From positions 1 to 64,000 of the forward strand of contig NZ_JABSNP010000012.1 in assembly GCF_013294115.1 (NCBI RefSeq): DNA of 64,000 nucleotides, written 5' to 3'. Positions 17,446-27,081 of the stretch are shown one piece after another. The position numbers were made by a program, and so were the translations under genes. The stretch is from Hymenobacter caeli (GTDB lineage: Bacteria; Bacteroidota; Bacteroidia; Cytophagales; Hymenobacteraceae). Below the pieces are notes generated by a model. That model had not been told where the DNA came from, searched no databases, and saw only the letters and a list, made by a program, of their open reading frames with translations. The first letter of the stretch is position 1. Every line of letters starts with the position of its first letter.

Positions 17446-18528
17446 TTACTCGTCGGCGGCCGGTGGCTTCAGCGCTTCGGCCGCCGCCGCGCTGATGTGG
17501 GCCCGGGCCCGGTTTTCGCGGGCGAATACCTGCATCAGCACGATGAAATACGAGAGCAGCAGGGGCCCGATGACCAGCCCGACGATGCCGAAAATTTCCA
17601 CGCCCAGCACGATGCCCACCAGCGTCACCCAGGGGTGGATGTCGCCCATGCTCTTGGCCAGCCAGATGCGCAGCAGGTTGTCGATGTTGACGATAACCAC
17701 CGCCCCTACCACCAGAATGCCGATGCCCTGCCCCGTGTGGCCCAGGGCCAGCTGGTAGAGGGCCGCCGGCACCCACACCAGCGGCGTGCCCAGCACCGGC
17801 AAAAACGCCAGGAAGAACGCCACCACCGTCCAGAACAGCGGCGTGGGCACCCCGAAAATCCACAGCGTCAGCCCCGTCAGCAGGCCCTGCACGAGGGCCA
17901 CCAGGGCCTGGCCCAGCACGTTGGCGTTCACGTTGTTGCGCAACGATTCGCTCAGCTCGTCCAGCGTTTTTTCGCGGAAGGGCAGGTAGCGGTGCAGGCC
18001 CGCCAGGAAAGCCTCTTCCTGCGTGAGCAGGTAGTACAAGGTGAACAGCATCAGCCCCACCACGACGATAACGTTCAGCACGCTGCTGGCCAGCGTGGGA
18101 ATCCACTGGCTCACGCGGGCGGCCCCCTGCTGTAAAAGCTGCCGCACGTTGTTCTCCTGCGTTACCTGCAGGCCCACTTTGCGCTCGATGCGCTGCACCA
18201 CCAGCAGTATCTGGTCGGTGCTTTTGGCCAGCATCTGCAGCCGCTCGATGAGCAGCGACGTGAGGGCGAAGAACGGGATGACGAGCACCACCACTGCAAA
18301 CAGCAGCAGCAGCACCGTCACGAAGGTGCGGTTCCACCCGCGCCGGTGCACCAGGGCCGTGAACCACGGCCGGAACACCACGTACAAAATGCCTGCCCCC
18401 AGAAAAGCCGTCAGGTATTGGAGCAGCCCAAACAGCGCCAGGGCCCCCAGCACCACCAGCGCGACGATGAGTAGCAGGAAGCGCTGGTGCGGCGTGTAAA
18501 CGTTGGTTTCGTCGGGAATAGAGGTCAT
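17446..18528 (-). CDS. AI-2E family transporter (PerM-like permease)
   Basis: 360 residues from the ATG at 18528 (a start 27 residues upstream lacks support). About eight membrane segments in the AI-2E/PerM pattern: a pair near the N-terminus (~17-50), one at ~68-92, a large soluble loop (~95-150), then clusters at ~155-180, ~225-260 and ~270-345, with the family block GVPTPLFWTVVAFFLAFLPV near the middle and VLGVEIFGIVGLVIGPLL near the end. Substrates in this family vary (autoinducer, ions, unknown), so function is not assigned. A hairpin separates it from atpC upstream. Confidence 0.88.
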   Translation of the reverse strand: MTSIPDETNVYTPHQRFLLLIVALVVLGALALFGLLQYLTAFLGAGILYVVFRPWFTALVHRRGWNRTFVTVLLLLFAVVVLVIPFFALTSLLIERLQMLAKSTDQILLVVQRIERKVGLQVTQENNVRQLLQQGAARVSQWIPTLASSVLNVIVVVGLMLFTLYYLLTQEEAFLAGLHRYLPFREKTLDELSESLRNNVNANVLGQALVALVQGLLTGLTLWIFGVPTPLFWTVVAFFLAFLPVLGTPLVWVPAALYQLALGHTGQGIGILVVGAVVIVNIDNLLRIWLAKSMGDIHPWVTLVGIVLGVEIFGIVGLVIGPLLLSYFIVLMQVFARENRARAHISAAAAEALKPPAADE

Positions 18529-18609
18529 AAAAAGCCGATGTAGCAGATGAATTTCTTGTGAAACAACCAGGGTTCCTACGAAAGAACCGGGCGCTTTGGC
18601 CGTAACCAA

Positions 18610-18645
18610 CAGCGCCCGCCCCGGCCGAAGCCGGAGCGGGCGCTG
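18610..18645 (-). terminator. hairpin after atpC
   Basis: Arms 18610-18625 and 18630-18645 pair over 16 bp with one mismatch around a 4-base loop, 22 bases beyond the atpC stop on the minus strand. No long U-run follows. Confidence 0.65.
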
Positions 18646-18667
18646 CCCTTACCAACGATGCCCGTTG

Positions 18668-18913
18668 CTAGGCGCTGGCTCCTTCGGCCAGCACAATCAC
18701 GTTATTGCGCAGCACTTCCACCACGCCGCCTTCGATGCGAATCGTGTCGCGGCCGGCCGCGCCGGTCAGCGTCACGTCGCCAGCCTTCAGGGCGGCAATC
18801 ATTGGGGCGTGGTTGTTCAGCACTTCGAACGAGCCGTCGGCCCCCGGAAACCGGGCCGCCGTCACTTCGCCTTCGAATACCTTGCGGTCAGGGGTGATGA
18901 TTTCCAGATGCAT
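18668..18913 (-). CDS. atpC: ATP synthase F1 epsilon subunit
   Basis: 81 residues. HLEIITPDRKVFEGEVTAAR, PGADGSFEVLNNHAPMIAAL and the GVVEVLRNNVIVLAEGA strand are the epsilon beta-sandwich. The C-terminal inhibitory helix pair of longer epsilon subunits is absent, which is common in Bacteroidota. Part of the rotor stalk linking gamma to the c-ring. It follows atpD but is separated from it by 105 bases carrying a repeat. Confidence 0.95.
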   Translation of the reverse strand: MHLEIITPDRKVFEGEVTAARFPGADGSFEVLNNHAPMIAALKAGDVTLTGAAGRDTIRIEGGVVEVLRNNVIVLAEGASA

Positions 18914-18922
18914 AATTTTTTC

Positions 18923-19010
18923 AGCTGTTGGCTTTCAGCTGTTAGCTGTTAGCCATACTGTATGCCATTCTTTCGAAAAGCTAACAGCTAACGGCTAACG
19001 GCTAACGGCT
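18923..19010. repeat. inverted repeat built of GTTAGC/GCTAAC units between atpD and atpC
   Basis: Bases 18923-18954 (AGCTGTTGGCTTTCAGCTG then TTAGCTGTTAGCC) pair with 18979-19010 (four GCTAAC-type units). The arms are imperfect because the unit number drifted. The element fills the atpD-atpC spacer, so the two subunit genes would be joined through an mRNA hairpin. Confidence 0.8.
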
Positions 19011-19018
19011 CAAAAAAT

Positions 19019-20772
<1,754 letters not shown>

Positions 20773-20804
20773 CAGTCCCAAACGGCCTTGGCCCCGCGGG
20801 AAAT

Positions 20805-20877
20805 TGTCCGATGGTGTAACCGGCAACACGCTTGATTTTGATTCAAGAAAGTCCAGGTTCGAGCCCTGGTCGGACAA
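20805..20877 (+). tRNA. tRNA-Gln (anticodon TTG)
   Basis: A 73-base cloverleaf: acceptor TGTCCGA with TCGGACA, D stem GTGT/ACAC, anticodon stem CTTGA/TCAAG with loop TTTTGAT (anticodon TTG), and T stem CCAGG/CCTGG around TTCGAGC. The discriminator is A and CCA is not encoded (CGA follows). It has its own promoter upstream and a long hairpin downstream. Confidence 0.97.
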
Positions 20878-20895
20878 CGACAAAGCTCACGTAAC

Positions 20896-20949
20896 ACAAG
20901 CGAAAGGCGCTGGCTTCTCTTCCTGGAGAGGTCAGCGCCTTTCGCTTGT
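20896..20949 (+). terminator. hairpin after tRNA-Gln
   Basis: A 17-bp perfect stem (20896-20912 with 20933-20949) around a 20-base loop that has its own small TCTCTTCC/GGAGAG pairing. Only 78 bases separate it from prs. Confidence 0.8.
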
Positions 20950-21027
20950 ATCCCCTGGTCCTGCGGCCCGCCCGTTGCCCACCCCGGCCCCCTGCTTATT
21001 CCTACACCATCAGCTTTTTACCGCACC

Positions 21028-21954
21028 ATGAAGCAAGTAAGAATTTTCGCGGGCAGCGCCTCGCGGGCCCTGGCCGAGGGCATCGCCGCCGCCTACGGCA
21101 AGCCCCTGGGCGACCTCACCATCCAGCGCTTCGCCGACACCGAGATGGGGCCCAGCTTCAACGAGAGCGTGCGGGGCTGCGAGGTGTTCCTGATCCAGAG
21201 CACGCCCCCGCCGGCCGAAAACCTGATGGAGCTGATGCTGATGGTGGACGCGGCCAAGCGGGCCTCGGCCCACAAGGTCAACATCGTGATGCCCTACATG
21301 GGCTACGCCCGCCAGGACCGCAAGGACAAGCCCCGGGTGAGCATCGGGGCCAAGGTGGTGGCCAACATCATCCAGAGCGTGGGCACCGACCGGCTGATGA
21401 CCTGCGAACTCCACGCGGGCCAGATTCAGGGCTTCTTCGACATCCCGGTGGACCACCTCGACGGGGCCACCGTCACGGCCCCCTACATCAAGTCGCTGAA
21501 CCTGGACAACCTGATTTTCGCCTCGCCCGACGTGGGCGGCGTGGTGCGCACCCGGGCCTTTGCCAAGAAATTCGGGGCCGAGATTGTGGTCTGCGACAAA
21601 ACGCGCCTGCGGGCCAACGAGATTGCCTCGATGCAGGTGATTGGCGACGTGGCCGGCATGAACGTGGTGCTGGTGGACGACATGGTGGACACGGCCGGCA
21701 CCATCTGCAAAGCCGCCGACTTGCTGATGGAGCGCGGGGCCCTCTCGGTGCGCGCCGTCATCACGCACCCGCTGCTGAGCGGCCCGGCCCACGAGCGCAT
21801 CCGCGCCAGTGCCCTCACCGAGCTGGTGGTGACGGACACGATTCCGCTGAAGGAGCAGAACGAGAAAATTCGGGTAATTTCGGTGGCCCACCTGTTTGCC
21901 CACGCCATCCGCAACGTAGTTACGCACGAGAGCATCAGCTCGCTGTTCGTGTAA
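21028..21954 (+). CDS. prs: ribose-phosphate pyrophosphokinase
   Basis: 308 residues, normal length. Makes PRPP from ribose 5-phosphate and ATP for nucleotide, His and Trp synthesis. Motifs: the N-terminal FAGSASRALAEGIAAAYG, PYMGYARQDRKDKPR (ATP site), the catalytic loop area PDVGGVVRTRAFAKKF and the PRPP-binding VLVDDMVDTAGTICKA. The last codons plus stop (SLFV*) share 14 bases with a duplicated sequence at the broken end of the katG remnant 2.4 kb away. Confidence 0.97.
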   Translation: MKQVRIFAGSASRALAEGIAAAYGKPLGDLTIQRFADTEMGPSFNESVRGCEVFLIQSTPPPAENLMELMLMVDAAKRASAHKVNIVMPYMGYARQDRKDKPRVSIGAKVVANIIQSVGTDRLMTCELHAGQIQGFFDIPVDHLDGATVTAPYIKSLNLDNLIFASPDVGGVVRTRAFAKKFGAEIVVCDKTRLRANEIASMQVIGDVAGMNVVLVDDMVDTAGTICKAADLLMERGALSVRAVITHPLLSGPAHERIRASALTELVVTDTIPLKEQNEKIRVISVAHLFAHAIRNVVTHESISSLFV

Positions 21955-21966
21955 CGAGCCAATGCG

Positions 21967-22010
21967 CAGGGCCCCGGCCGGTTGATAACCGTGCCGGGGC
22001 CCTGTTCTTT
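21967..22010 (+). terminator. prs terminator
   Basis: A 12-bp perfect GC-rich stem (21967-21978 with 21992-22003) followed by TTCTTTT, 13 bases after the prs stop. Confidence 0.85.
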
Positions 22011-22110
22011 TGCCAGCATGCGCTTTGCCTGCTTTTTGAGCGGCCGGTGCGGCCAAGGTCGCTGGTTTGCCGTTAGACGCAGGTACTGCCTTCACTTTTT
22101 TAGCTTGTCC

Positions 22111-22503
22111 ATGTCCATTCAACCCAAAACCAAGGGCTTGGCGCACGTAGCCTTGCGCACCACCGACTTTGCCCGCGCCAAAGCGTTTTACCACGATTTG
22201 CTGGGCCTGCCGATAGCGCTCGAAACGCCCGAAATACTGGGGTTTCTGGTGGGCTCAACGTTCATCGGCTTCAAGCAGGCGGCGCCTACTTACCCCGGCG
22301 GCGGCACCTTCACCCCCTTCAACGTGGGCCTGGACCACATCGCCATTGCCTGCGAAGACGAGGCCGAGCTGCACCGCGTGGCCGATGCCTTGCAGGCGGC
22401 CGGGGTTGAGAACACCGGCGTCAAGGCAGACACCGTGCAGCCCGTGAAATACGTGGCCTTCAAAGACCCCGACCGTATTTCCTGGGAGTTTTACATGGTG
22501 TAA
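22111..22503 (+). CDS. VOC-family (glyoxalase-fold) protein
   Basis: 130 residues from the ATG at 22111; the longer frame upstream overlaps the prs terminator. Two beta-alpha-beta-beta-beta modules: LAHVALRTTDFARAKAFYHDLLGLP and GLDHIAIACEDEAELHRVADALQAAGV, ending FKDPDRISWEFYMV. His near the first strand, His in GLDHIA and Glu in SWEFY are candidate metal ligands. Members include glyoxalases, dioxygenases and resistance proteins; the substrate is unknown. Confidence 0.85.
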   Translation: MSIQPKTKGLAHVALRTTDFARAKAFYHDLLGLPIALETPEILGFLVGSTFIGFKQAAPTYPGGGTFTPFNVGLDHIAIACEDEAELHRVADALQAAGVENTGVKADTVQPVKYVAFKDPDRISWEFYMV

Positions 22504-22553
22504 GGGGCCGCCGGCTCGCCTCTCCCGTAAGAGCAACCAAGCATTTTCCTTGA

Positions 22554-24330
22554 CTAAAAGAGGAGCTGACCACTATCGGTCAGCTCCTCATTTAACGGAA
22601 TTAATGCCTTATTATCAGGTTTTACGTCGCAGCGGTCGAGCATCATCACCTTGTCCCAGGCCTTCGCCAACGCTCTCACGAAGCGTTTGTGGCCGTCGCC
22701 GCCGGCGAAAACTTCCGCCACGGCCCGCAGCTGGCTGTTGGAGCCGAACAAGAGGTCGGAGCGGGTCGCCACAAAGCGGCTTTTGCCCGTTTCGCGGTGT
22801 TCGAGCGAGAAAGTCAGGCCCTTCGCGTCGTCCTTCTTCCAGTCGTATTCCGTGCTCGTGAGCACGGTGAAGAAGTCGTTGGTGAGCACGCCCACGCGGT
22901 CGGTGAAGCTACCGTAGGGCGAACCGTCGTGGTTGGCGTTCATGGCCCGCAGGCCGCCCGTCAGCGCCACCCACTCGGGCGAGGTGAGCGAGAGCAGCTG
23001 CGCCTTGTCGAGAAAAATCTCCTCCGGCGAAACGCCCTGCAAAGTATCCCCAAACCCTTTGCCAAGGTAGTTGCGGAAACCGTCGGCCACGGGCTTCAGC
23101 CACGTGAACATCTCAACGTCGGTGAGTGCCTGCGTGCTGTCGCGGCGGCCCGGCGTGAAGGGCACTTCGGTGGCAACGCCCGCAGCGGCGGCCGCTTTTT
23201 CAAGCGCCGCGCAGCCGCCCAGCACGATGAGGTCGGCCAGCGAAACGTGCTTGCCACCCGCCGGCTGGCCGTTGAACTCCTCCAGCGCCGTGCGCAGAGC
23301 CGCGATGACCGGCACCGTGCGGCGGTTCACTGCCCAGTCCTTTTGCGGGGCTAGCGCGAGCCGCCCGCCATTAGCACCGCCGCGCTTGTCGCTGCTGCGG
23401 TGCGCAACCGCCGCCGAAAAAGCCGTGTACACGAGGCCAGAAACCGAAACACCCGAAGCCAGAATCGACTGCTTCAGCGCTGCAATGTCGGCCGCGTCGA
23501 TATGTGGCGTAATCGGCCACCGGAATCGGGTCCTGCCAGAGCAGGTCGTTTTCGTTCACCTTCTCGGCACCGGGGTAGCGCTCACGGGGGCCCATGTCGC
23601 GGTGCGTCAGCTTGTACCAGGCCTTGGAAAAGGCCTGGGTAAACGCGTCGAAATCGCCAAGGAATTTCTCGCACACCGCGCGGTAAGCGGGGTCCACCTT
23701 GAAGGCAATGTCGGTCGTCGTCATCGTCAGGGCGTTCATCTGGCCGGGGATGTGCGCGTCGGGCGTCTTGGGGGCGTTCTTGTCAACCGGGGTCCATTGC
23801 AGGGCGCAGGCCGGGCTCTTGGTCTACGCTCACTCAGATTTGAACAGGTTGGTGAGGTAGTCGTTGTTCCAGCGCGTGGGGTGCGGCGTCCAGCTGCCCT
23901 CGATGCCGTTGGTCATCGTGAGCTCGGCGTTGCCGGGGCCCTCGGGGTTGTGCCAGCCCAGGCCCATCAGCTCCATCGGCGCAATCTCGGGCGGGGCCCC
24001 GGTTTCGGTCGGCTTGACTATGCCGTGGCTCTTGCCAAAGGCGTGGCCGCCGGCAATGAGGGCCACGCTTTCCTCGTCGTTCATGGCCCTGCGCGAGAAC
24101 GTCACGCGGATGTCGCGCGCCGAACCCAGCGGGTCACCGTTGGCGTAAGGGCCTTCGGGGTTCACGTAAATCAGGGACTGATGCGAGGCCGCCAGCGGGT
24201 TCTCCAGGTCGTAGTCGGCGTCGCCGTTTTGGCCGCGCCAGCGCTTGTCGCGCGTCACCATCTCGTCAAACGAGTCCGCTTTCGCGAGGTCCTTGTACAC
24301 TTCGGGGCCCCAGTAGGTGCCAAGCGCAGC
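22554..24330 (-). pseudogene. katG: catalase-peroxidase remnant (katG), 5'-deleted and disrupted
   Basis: Read on the minus strand, three blocks reconstruct the C-terminal two-thirds of a KatG (heme catalase-peroxidase). 24330-23833 covers [45 protein letters not shown] and [18 protein letters not shown]. Two in-frame stops follow, TGA (23832-23830) and TAG (23826-23824), where intact KatGs read W and L. The same frame continues with [12 protein letters not shown] ... [13 protein letters not shown] ... [10 protein letters not shown], then a frameshift near 23500-23508 shifts to [43 protein letters not shown] and [10 protein letters not shown]. About 200 N-terminal residues, including the distal Arg-Trp-His site, are missing. 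The C-terminus has lost its normal stop. Non-functional as a catalase. Confidence 0.92.
22560..22589. terminator. hairpin between VOC gene and katG remnant
   Basis: A 12-bp perfect stem GAGGAGCTGACC (22560-22571) with GGTCAGCTCCTC (22578-22589) and a 6-base loop. The katG remnant's final reading frame now runs through it, suggesting it was originally outside the gene. Confidence 0.7.
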
Positions 24331-24332
24331 AG

Positions 24333-24364
24333 CCCGCTGTTCGTGTAACCCGCTGTTCGTGTAA
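24333..24364. repeat. tandem 16-bp duplication at the broken end of katG
   Basis: CCCGCTGTTCGTGTAA occurs twice in direct tandem (24333-24348 and 24349-24364). Its last 14 bases equal the last 14 bases of prs (21941-21954). Confidence 0.85.
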
Positions 24365-24429
24365 AACACCCCCGGGATAGGACGGCGAACGACCCGGTGC
24401 GGGCAGCCCGGGCCAGGGGCGGGGGCCCG

Positions 24430-25329
24430 TTACTGCCCGGCCCGGAGCTGGCCCAACACGGCTATCAGGGCCAGGAAGTCGGTGATGAGGGCCGGCAGGT
24501 GGGAGCCCGCGGGCGGCGTGCCCACCAGTTGGGCCAGCGGGCCGTAGAACACCAGCTGGGGCCCCGGGCAGCGGCGGCGCAGCTCGGCGGCAAAGGCCGG
24601 CACCCGCTCGCGGGCGGGCACGGCCGTGAGCACCGTAGCCACGGCATCGGGCCGGAACGCCCGGCACGCGGCTTCCACGTCGGCCAGCGGCAAATTTTGG
24701 CCCAGGAAAAGCACCTGCTGCCCCCGGGCCCGCAGCGCGTAGTTGATGAACAGCAAAGCCAGCTCGTGCAGCTCGCCCTCGGGCAGAAACAGGAGCCAGC
24801 GCGGGGCCCCGGCGGGGGCCGCGGGCAGCCCGTCGGCGGCCACCAGCAGCCGCTGGCGCACCAGCTGCGACACCAGGTGCTCCTGCGCGGCGTTGAGCGT
24901 GCCGGCCTGCCACGAGAGCCCGATGCGCCGCAGCAGCGGGTACACCACCTCCACCATGGCCGGCTCGAGCCCCAGCTGCGCCACCGCCTCGCCCAGCAGC
25001 CGGTGCAGCAGGGGCTCGTCGAGGCCCAGCATGGCCGCCACCAGCGCGTTGATGCGGGGCCCGTGGCCGGCGGCCGCCTCGCCGGCCAGCGCCCCCACGG
25101 CCTGCGCCCGCTCGTGCTCGCTGAGCCGCGCCACGGCCGAGATGCGGAGGCCCCGCTCGCACAGCGACGCCACGTTGAGCAGCCGGCGCAGGTCGTCGTC
25201 GCTGTAATAGCGGATGTTGGCGGCCGTGCGGGCGGGCTGGAGCAAGCCGTAGCGCTGCTCCCACACGCGGATGGTGTGCGCCTTGACGTTGGAGAGCTGC
25301 TCTAAATCGCTGATGGAATACTGGCCCAC
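24430..25329 (-). CDS. MerR-type regulator with B12-binding domain (CarH-like light sensor)
   Basis: 299 residues. N-terminal MerR helix-turn-helix (YSISDLEQLSNVKAHTIRVW, EQRYGLLQP), then a helical four-helix bundle and a C-terminal cobalamin-binding Rossmann domain. The bundle has W140 followed nine residues later by E150-H151 (WQAGTLNAAQEH), the W-x9-EH signature that holds the adenosyl group in CarH photoreceptors. The B12 domain has ELHELA with His 188 as probable lower cobalt ligand. CarH-type proteins repress DNA as tetramers in the dark and release it when light cleaves adenosylcobalamin, usually controlling carotenoid or photoprotection genes; none is in this window. The broken katG adjoins it. 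Confidence 0.9.
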   Translation of the reverse strand: MGQYSISDLEQLSNVKAHTIRVWEQRYGLLQPARTAANIRYYSDDDLRRLLNVASLCERGLRISAVARLSEHERAQAVGALAGEAAAGHGPRINALVAAMLGLDEPLLHRLLGEAVAQLGLEPAMVEVVYPLLRRIGLSWQAGTLNAAQEHLVSQLVRQRLLVAADGLPAAPAGAPRWLLFLPEGELHELALLFINYALRARGQQVLFLGQNLPLADVEAACRAFRPDAVATVLTAVPARERVPAFAAELRRRCPGPQLVFYGPLAQLVGTPPAGSHLPALITDFLALIAVLGQLRAGQ

Positions 25330-25358
25330 AGAACCTACAATAAGTTAATCGCAATGAT

Positions 25359-25419
25359 AACGGGGAAAACACCGGCCGGGCAAATTGCTTTGCCGCGGTG
25401 CTCCGGTGTTTTCCCCGTT
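25359..25419. terminator. long hairpin, probable terminator of the 25450 gene
   Basis: A 17-bp perfect stem (25359-25375 with 25403-25419) around a 27-base loop, between the MerR gene's 5' end and the 3' end of the minus-strand gene at 25450. Confidence 0.7.
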
Positions 25420-25449
25420 AGCTGCTCACTCCAGGCTTTCCGCGGGCGC

Positions 25450-26148
25450 TTAAAAGAACAGCCAGCGGTGGCGGCGCGTGGGCGCGGGCGCGTCCTGCCC
25501 GGCGGCGTCCCGCGGCACCAGCGTCATGTTCTGGGTAAACTTTCCTTTCAACTGCACTTCGTCTTCGGCGTAGCCGCCGTAGCCGAACTGGAGCCTGGTG
25601 GTGCCGGCCAAGGCGGCGGGCACCCGCAGCGCGTAGTTGCCGTTGGCGTCGGTACCGGCCCCGCGGCCCGAGCGTTTGTCGAGCACCGTGGCCCCCACCA
25701 GGGGCCGGCCGTTCTCGTCCAGGATGCGCCCGCGCACGGTCACCAGCGCCACGGCGGCCCCGCTCGCTTCGCCGGCCAGGGCGGGCTCCGCCGCCGGCCC
25801 CCCGGCGGCAAGGTTGGAAACGGCCGGGGTGCTGGTGGCCATGGATGCTCCGGCCACCAGCAGGGCCCCGGCCACGAGCGCGGCGGCGCGGCGGCGGAAG
25901 CGCTGGGGCTCGGTGCGCACCAGTTCCAGCTGGCGCTGCACCCAGCCCACGGGCCGCACCTGCTCGCCCTGCTGCTGCATTGCGTGGAGGCGGTGCAGGG
26001 TGTCGTTGGCCAGCAGCCGGTCGGTTTTGAGGTGGGCGTCCACGGCGGCACTGCCTTGGTGCGACAAGTCGCCGCGCAGGTAAGCGTCGCGGTACACGGG
26101 CAGCAGCGTGCCGGTGGCCGCATCGAAGGGAGAAGCAGTTAATTTCAT
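25450..26148 (-). CDS. membrane protein with anti-sigma-like N-terminus and carboxypeptidase-regulatory-like domain
   Basis: 232 residues. The N-terminal ~85 residues are soluble and helical, with a zinc-finger-anti-sigma-like lay-out (YRDAYLRGDLSHQGSAAVDAH) but no HCC triad. One membrane segment (~87-108) is followed by an Ala/Gly-rich linker and a beta-sandwich resembling the CarboxypepD_reg-like domain (VTVRGRILDENGRPLVGATV, GTDANGNYALRVP). This domain type is found in TonB-linked outer-membrane and envelope proteins. The C-terminus is basic (TRRHRWLFF). No sigma-factor gene is adjacent, so an anti-sigma role is only a possibility. Confidence 0.75.
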   Translation of the reverse strand: MKLTASPFDAATGTLLPVYRDAYLRGDLSHQGSAAVDAHLKTDRLLANDTLHRLHAMQQQGEQVRPVGWVQRQLELVRTEPQRFRRRAAALVAGALLVAGASMATSTPAVSNLAAGGPAAEPALAGEASGAAVALVTVRGRILDENGRPLVGATVLDKRSGRGAGTDANGNYALRVPAALAGTTRLQFGYGGYAEDEVQLKGKFTQNMTLVPRDAAGQDAPAPTRRHRWLFF

Positions 26149-26223
26149 ATTGGGAAAAATTGGAGACTGGGAGAAAAATTAAAAGAGTGTGCGTAAAGAA
26201 GCCCGGAGGCCGGGCCGCCGGGC

Positions 26224-26604
26224 TTACTTGAGCAGCTCGGACTGTTGGCGCAGCACGTCGCGGGCAATGGCGAGGTTGGTGTCGCGCGAGTTCACCACGA
26301 GGTAAATAAATTTCTTGCCGCCTTCAGCTATATTAATGAGGTGGAGCTGATTGGTGAGGGTAATCAGGATGTCATTAATGGTTTCGCTTTGCAGCTTGAG
26401 GGCCGTCAGAGCCTTCTGCTTTTGCTTGACCACCTCGGTGTTATAGGCGGCGGCGGTTTCGGGGTTGAAGGTGGGCGAGTTGGAATGCGAAGCCAGGGCC
26501 ATGCCCGACTGCGCGTCCACGATGGCGACCGCCACCAGCTGGGGCAGTTCGTCGATGATGTTTTGGACGGCTTGTCCGGTCGGGGTATTAGTGGTATAGG
26601 CCAT
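26224..26604 (-). CDS. roadblock/LC7-like protein, paralogue 1
   Basis: 126 residues. The fold pattern fits the roadblock/LC7 (longin-like) family: helix (AVQNIIDELPQLVAVAIVD), a beta hairpin around SGMALASHSNSP, a middle helix (EVVKQKQKALTALKL), strands INDILITLTNQLHLINI and KKFIYLVVNSRDTNLAIARD. Members such as MglB regulate small GTPases or set cell polarity. No GTPase gene is adjacent. Its neighbour at 26662 shares the same blocks (ILITL, HLLRI/HLINI, DTNLAIAR), so the pair arose by duplication and may form a heterodimer. Confidence 0.8.
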   Translation of the reverse strand: MAYTTNTPTGQAVQNIIDELPQLVAVAIVDAQSGMALASHSNSPTFNPETAAAYNTEVVKQKQKALTALKLQSETINDILITLTNQLHLINIAEGGKKFIYLVVNSRDTNLAIARDVLRQQSELLK

Positions 26605-26661
26605 GGGTGAAATAAATTTATGGAGTGGAGTGAATGGAAAAACGGGTCGGGAAAAAGCCGG

Positions 26662-27081
26662 TTAACCGCTGTGCGCCTGCAACACGCCGCGGGCGATGGC
26701 CAGGTTGGTGTCGAGGGGGCTCACCACCAGGTACAAGAGGCGTTTATCGTCGCGGCTGATGCGCAACAAGTGAATTTGCCCGCGCAGGGTGATGAGGATG
26801 TCCTCAATTTTTTCGTCCGGCAAGGCCAGCGCGAGCAGGGCCCGCCGTTTTTGGCGCACCACCTCCGCGTTGTGCGGCGCGGCTTTGGCCGGGTCGAGGC
26901 GCGGCGTGTTGGAGTGGGCCGCCAGTGCTTGTCCGCTCTCAATGTCGATGACCGCCACGGCCAGCAGCTCTGGCAGGGCCGCCCGCACCGCCGCCACCGT
27001 GGCCGCCGCCTGGGCCCGCAGCGGGCCGGGCACGGCGGGTTGGGCGAGGCCCTGCAAACGGGTAAGAAAAGGAATGTTCAT
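26662..27081 (-). CDS. roadblock/LC7-like protein, paralogue 2
   Basis: 139 residues, upstream partner of the 26224 gene, 57 bases apart. Shared blocks: LLAVAVIDIESGQALAAHSN, AEVVRQKRRALLALAL, EDILITLRGQIHLLRI and SPLDTNLAIARGVL. It has an extra ~25-residue N-terminal part (FLTRLQGLAQPAVPGPLRAQ) not present in paralogue 1. It is more GC-rich and more Ala/Arg-rich than its sister, so the duplication is not recent. Probably the first gene of a two-gene unit. Confidence 0.8.
   Translation of the reverse strand: MNIPFLTRLQGLAQPAVPGPLRAQAAATVAAVRAALPELLAVAVIDIESGQALAAHSNTPRLDPAKAAPHNAEVVRQKRRALLALALPDEKIEDILITLRGQIHLLRISRDDKRLLYLVVSPLDTNLAIARGVLQAHSG

Noticed and set aside
14348..18655. A 1435-codon open frame antisense to the subtilase-like gene, reading into the permease region
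   Set aside because: It is the antisense shadow of high-GC coding DNA; it is low-complexity (Gly/Ala/Arg/His-rich), spans the terminator at 17397 and has no domain. The sense-strand gene has signal peptide, PKD and T9SS domains.
22554..23432. Separate catalase-like genes read from the pieces of katG
   Set aside because: The pieces are collinear with one KatG and are broken by two stops and one frameshift; none has a plausible start signal.
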